Position numbers and translations under genes: made by a program. The notes under the pieces were generated by a model. The model was not told where the DNA came from and made no database searches. It worked only from the letters and a program-made list of their open reading frames with translations. A stretch of DNA of 64,000 nucleotides from Pseudomonas fluorescens (lineage in GTDB: Bacteria > Pseudomonadota > Gammaproteobacteria > Pseudomonadales > Pseudomonadaceae), in NCBI RefSeq assembly GCF_001648775.1, contig NZ_LVEJ01000001.1:310001-374000 (forward strand), written 5' to 3'. Shown in pieces: positions 61,046 to 64,000 of this stretch (within the stretch, counting starts at the first letter, position 1; each line of letters begins with the position of its first letter).

Positions 61046-64000
61046 ATGCCCCAAACCTCCCCCACCAGCGCCGTCGATGTGGTGACCCAACTGGTGACCG
61101 GCCCGTCGCTGCAGGAAGTCGCCACGAAGACCCTGCGCCCGGCATTGAAGACGTTGTACCCGGACCTGGATATCGACCCGCAACAGGCCATGGTCGTCAG
61201 ACCGACCTGGCTGATCGACAACGATCAGGTCGTCCCCGGGCGCAGTCAGATCGAATCGCTGAGCGATGCACTGGTACGCCTGGGGCTGTCCGGTACAACG
61301 GTGACCTACCTCGATGGCGAACATTTCCTGACGCTGCGGCCCGAACTTGAATCGACCCTTCACTTGCCGGTGAAGATCGACGCCATCGGATGCCTGCTCA
61401 ATGAATTGGCACCGCTGCTGTTCGTGGCTTACAAAGAACAACAGGTCAATTACTGGGACGAATTCACCTATCCCGGCCAACCGCGCTGGCAGCAATTGTC
61501 GGATGCTTTACGGGGCGTCTGGAACGTTGATGCCAGCGTTGGCTGGGATGCCGACCAGTTAGCCATGGCCGCTGCCGTTTACAACAACCCCGATCAGCGC
61601 CAGCGCTTGTCGACCGACCGCTACAAGACCCGCGCGTGCCTGATCGATCTCGACCAAAGCGACGCTGACACTACGACGCATTTGACCTTGCTCGACACCG
61701 CGGTATTGATCGGAACGGTCGCCGAACGCACCTTGATCCTGACTTACTCGGTGATTCAGGGGTTTCAGTGCTTTGATTCGCTGGACGAGCTCGGCGAAGC
61801 ACTGCCCAGTCGTTTCTGGCACAGCGCTGCCGACACCAGCGTCCAGTGGCGGCTGGTCGAACCGCAGGGTAATTTCTTCGACCAACAAGCGTGCACGTTG
61901 ATTGCCCTGGAGGCCGAAGCCCTCGGCGAGATCAATTTCTTTTCCGGCTCGACGTCTAACCCGCTCTACCCCCACCCCGGGACAGCCGGCAACCCGCGGC
62001 AACCGACGCCGCGTCTCGAGCCGCATTTCGAACGACTGCGGCCGATGCTGCCTGCGTGGCTGGACAGTGCGTCTGCCGACGATCAAAGCCGCTACAGCCG
62101 ACACCTGCTGGACCTGACAACGGTGCAGCATTCCAACCACGGCCAATCGTTTCAGAGCGAAGTCGCCAGCCTGCAAACATTTACCCGCAATACGCTGACG
62201 CAACAGCTGCGCAAAGATCATCCGACGGCCAGCGACGTGGAGATCGACGAGATCGAAATCAGCATCACCAGCCTGGTGGTCTGGGGCACTTTCGTATTGC
62301 CCGGCCATACCCAGACCAAGACGCTGTCGCTGACGGAACTCGCCCTGCAAAACCTCGCCGAACAACCGCTGGGTAACAAAACCCTGCGCTACAGGGACGA
62401 CAGCGCATTACCGGACTGGCTAAGTGTGGCTTACGTGGAAAAACTGGTCAGCGCCATCGACATCGGCAAGACCTATCCGCAGCACCTGAAAACCCTGCTG
62501 ATCGATGACAGCGCCAAAGCTGCCGTGCTGCAAACGCTCTACACCAGCCAGTTAGCCAGCGAGCTGCCGTTGCTGGCGTTGCAACAGAAAATCCAGGGCA
62601 TGGCCGGCCTCAGTGAGCTGGGTTACCGCTATGTCGTCGCCGCGTTGGCCAACACCGACGAGGGGCGTCACGTCGACCTCGAAGAAATCGTCATCCGGCC
62701 ACTGGCATTCGTTGCGCACCGCAGCAGTGCGCAGGCAGACACGGTCAACAACATGTTCGTCATCGGCCCGCGCGATGCGAGCAAAGGGCCCTGCGTGCTC
62801 TATCGGCCGTTGTTCGAAATGGTCTTGCTCGAATATTCCAGTCACGCCAATCTGCTCTACGCGATACAGCATTCGCGACATCTGCGCGAGTCGGTACTGG
62901 CTTGGCTTGCGGATGACGTGCGCTTCAATTACAGCCAGTTCGTCTTCACCGCCCAACTGCCGTCGGTGTGGATAATCCCGCAACTGTTGATCAACCCGAC
63001 CACCGCTCTCGACATGTCCGGGCCTGTAGCCCTGAGTAGCGCGGCGATTGAAAGCGATGTGCTGGCGACACTGCATCGCAGCAATGTCGACGCCATCATC
63101 ACCCAGGCCGATCGGCAGTCGGTGTCCAATGCCGAAGCGCGGTGGGCGACCCTGAAAAGCGGCGGCTGGATGCTGTTCAATGCCGCGTTGCCGTTTCTTG
63201 GCCGCAGTATCGGCATGGCCGCATGGCTCTGGCAGATCATGGACGACCTGCAGGAAGTCAGCGACGTTGCCAATCAGCAATCCGGCGAGACCGCCTGGAC
63301 CGCCATCGCCGATATCCTCCTCGCGCTGGGCATGGTGCTCGCCCATCGTGCCGCCTTCGGCAACAAGTCTCAGCCGGAACCCCTCAGCGCCGCGAAAAAA
63401 AACCCGCTGATCGTCGAGCCCGCTCCGGCCATCAGCAAACCGCTGCAGTTGCCCGACGTAACCGACACGCAACTGTCGGGAGCTCACGCCATGTCGATCA
63501 ACGTGGTCACCGCGTTGCAGCGCTCGCCCGTGGCGCTGGCGGCGCTGCTCGACACGTTCAACATCGCCAGACCCAGAGGTCTCGGCAGCGCAGCCACTGC
63601 CGGCACGCACCAGTACCTCCACGCCCACAACAATCGATGGTACGCACCGGTCGGCCAGCGCTGGTTCGAAGTTCTGGTCAATGAACACGGGGATGTGCAA
63701 ATCACCGACTCACGCCGGCGCGCGCCACGTGCCGGGCCTCTGTTGAGTCATCTGGCAAGTGGTCAATGGGTGATTGATCTGCGCATGCGCCTGCGCGGCG
63801 GCGGACTCGAAAGTCGCCTGAAAAAGAGCCGGGAGAAAAAAACCGCAATCGCGACCACGCTGACCAACGAGATCAAGGCGTTCGACCAGACGATGGACGC
63901 CAAGCAGACGCAGCTCGACGCAGACCACGTCGCCCTGCGCGACGCCCCTCCGGAGGCGCAGGCACAGGCGCTGAAAAACTACCTGAGCACGCTCGATACA
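61046..64000 (+). CDS. Very large dermonecrotic-toxin-domain (DUF6543-type) protein, partial
   Basis: 985 residues are visible and the frame is still open at the window end. The N-terminal part (about 1-300: SLQEVATKTLRPALKTLYP, DALVRLGLSGTTVTYLDGEHF, LNELAPLLFVAYKEQQVNYW) and the middle (VQHSNHGQSFQSEVA-like, LRKDHPTASDVEIDEIEI) match the Pseudomonas family described as dermonecrotic-toxin-domain proteins. Near residues 705-770 lie two hydrophobic helices (WMLFNAALPFLGRSIGMAAW and WTAIADILLALGMVLAH). After 840 come blocks like NNRWYAPVGQRWFEVLVNEHG and a coiled-coil-like region. No signal peptide and no PAAR or VgrG marker are seen. ATG at 61046 or the one seven bases earlier (out of frame) were considered. 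The toxin role is inferred from family name only. Confidence 0.8.
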   Translation, partial: MPQTSPTSAVDVVTQLVTGPSLQEVATKTLRPALKTLYPDLDIDPQQAMVVRPTWLIDNDQVVPGRSQIESLSDALVRLGLSGTTVTYLDGEHFLTLRPELESTLHLPVKIDAIGCLLNELAPLLFVAYKEQQVNYWDEFTYPGQPRWQQLSDALRGVWNVDASVGWDADQLAMAAAVYNNPDQRQRLSTDRYKTRACLIDLDQSDADTTTHLTLLDTAVLIGTVAERTLILTYSVIQGFQCFDSLDELGEALPSRFWHSAADTSVQWRLVEPQGNFFDQQACTLIALEAEALGEINFFSGSTSNPLYPHPGTAGNPRQPTPRLEPHFERLRPMLPAWLDSASADDQSRYSRHLLDLTTVQHSNHGQSFQSEVASLQTFTRNTLTQQLRKDHPTASDVEIDEIEISITSLVVWGTFVLPGHTQTKTLSLTELALQNLAEQPLGNKTLRYRDDSALPDWLSVAYVEKLVSAIDIGKTYPQHLKTLLIDDSAKAAVLQTLYTSQLASELPLLALQQKIQGMAGLSELGYRYVVAALANTDEGRHVDLEEIVIRPLAFVAHRSSAQADTVNNMFVIGPRDASKGPCVLYRPLFEMVLLEYSSHANLLYAIQHSRHLRESVLAWLADDVRFNYSQFVFTAQLPSVWIIPQLLINPTTALDMSGPVALSSAAIESDVLATLHRSNVDAIITQADRQSVSNAEARWATLKSGGWMLFNAALPFLGRSIGMAAWLWQIMDDLQEVSDVANQQSGETAWTAIADILLALGMVLAHRAAFGNKSQPEPLSAAKKNPLIVEPAPAISKPLQLPDVTDTQLSGAHAMSINVVTALQRSPVALAALLDTFNIARPRGLGSAATAGTHQYLHAHNNRWYAPVGQRWFEVLVNEHGDVQITDSRRRAPRAGPLLSHLASGQWVIDLRMRLRGGGLESRLKKSREKKTAIATTLTNEIKAFDQTMDAKQTQLDADHVALRDAPPEAQAQALKNYLSTLDT

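Overview
The window looks like a chromosomal segment of a fluorescent-group Pseudomonas. Three things support this. The core gene order matches known Pseudomonas loci (hupB, rubredoxin and its reductase, ubiC-ubiA, phoB-phoR, response regulator, phoU-pstBAC, pstS, an MFS gene, purEK, LysR-aspA). Coding regions are GC-rich. At least ten copies of a Pseudomonas-type REP element (core GTGGGAGCGAGC...GCTCGCGA) sit between genes from 30.7 kb onward. No rRNA, tRNA, CRISPR array, integrase or insertion sequence was recognised.

Region 1 (1-26.1 kb, all minus strand) is a type VI secretion system (T6SS) whose gene order matches the P. aeruginosa HSI-II type. In transcription order it reads tssA, tssB, tssC, tssE, a cargo island, tssF, tssG, tssH/clpV, a sigma-54 activator, a tiny lipoprotein, an FHA scaffold, tssJ, tssK, tssL, tssM, a PP2C phosphatase, a Ser/Thr kinase and vgrG. 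Behind vgrG come a 66-residue protein and an M23-like candidate effector cut by the window edge. The cargo island between tssE and tssF holds a PAAR protein fused to an HEFGH metallopeptidase-like domain, a deleted lipoprotein gene, an intact copy of that lipoprotein, a one-TM protein and a four-TM protein. This looks like an effector with immunity genes. No hcp gene is present.

Region 2 (26.1-31.2 kb) holds small secreted or membrane proteins, HU, the rubredoxin pair and the first two ubiquinone genes. Region 3 (31.2-44.2 kb) is the phosphate regulon: phoB-phoR, a CBS/DUF21 protein, a secreted M23 peptidase, a REC-domain regulator, phoU, pstB, pstA, pstC and a separately transcribed pstS. 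Pho-box-like sites lie before phoB, pstC and pstS.

Region 4 (44.4-56.2 kb) is metabolic: an MHS-type transporter, a thioesterase, a hexose-6-phosphate mutarotase-like protein, a DUF3299 protein, a YeaQ-type protein, purE-purK with a terminator-like leader hairpin, a LysR regulator beside aspA, an alanine/glycine:cation symporter and an asparaginase. Region 5 (56.2-57.5 kb) is an AT-rich patch with one frameshifted and one intact gene of an unknown family. Region 6 (57.5-64 kb) has an AraC regulator, an acetylpolyamine amidohydrolase overlapping a polyamine-binding protein, and the first 985 residues of a very large protein of the dermonecrotic-toxin-domain (DUF6543) type.
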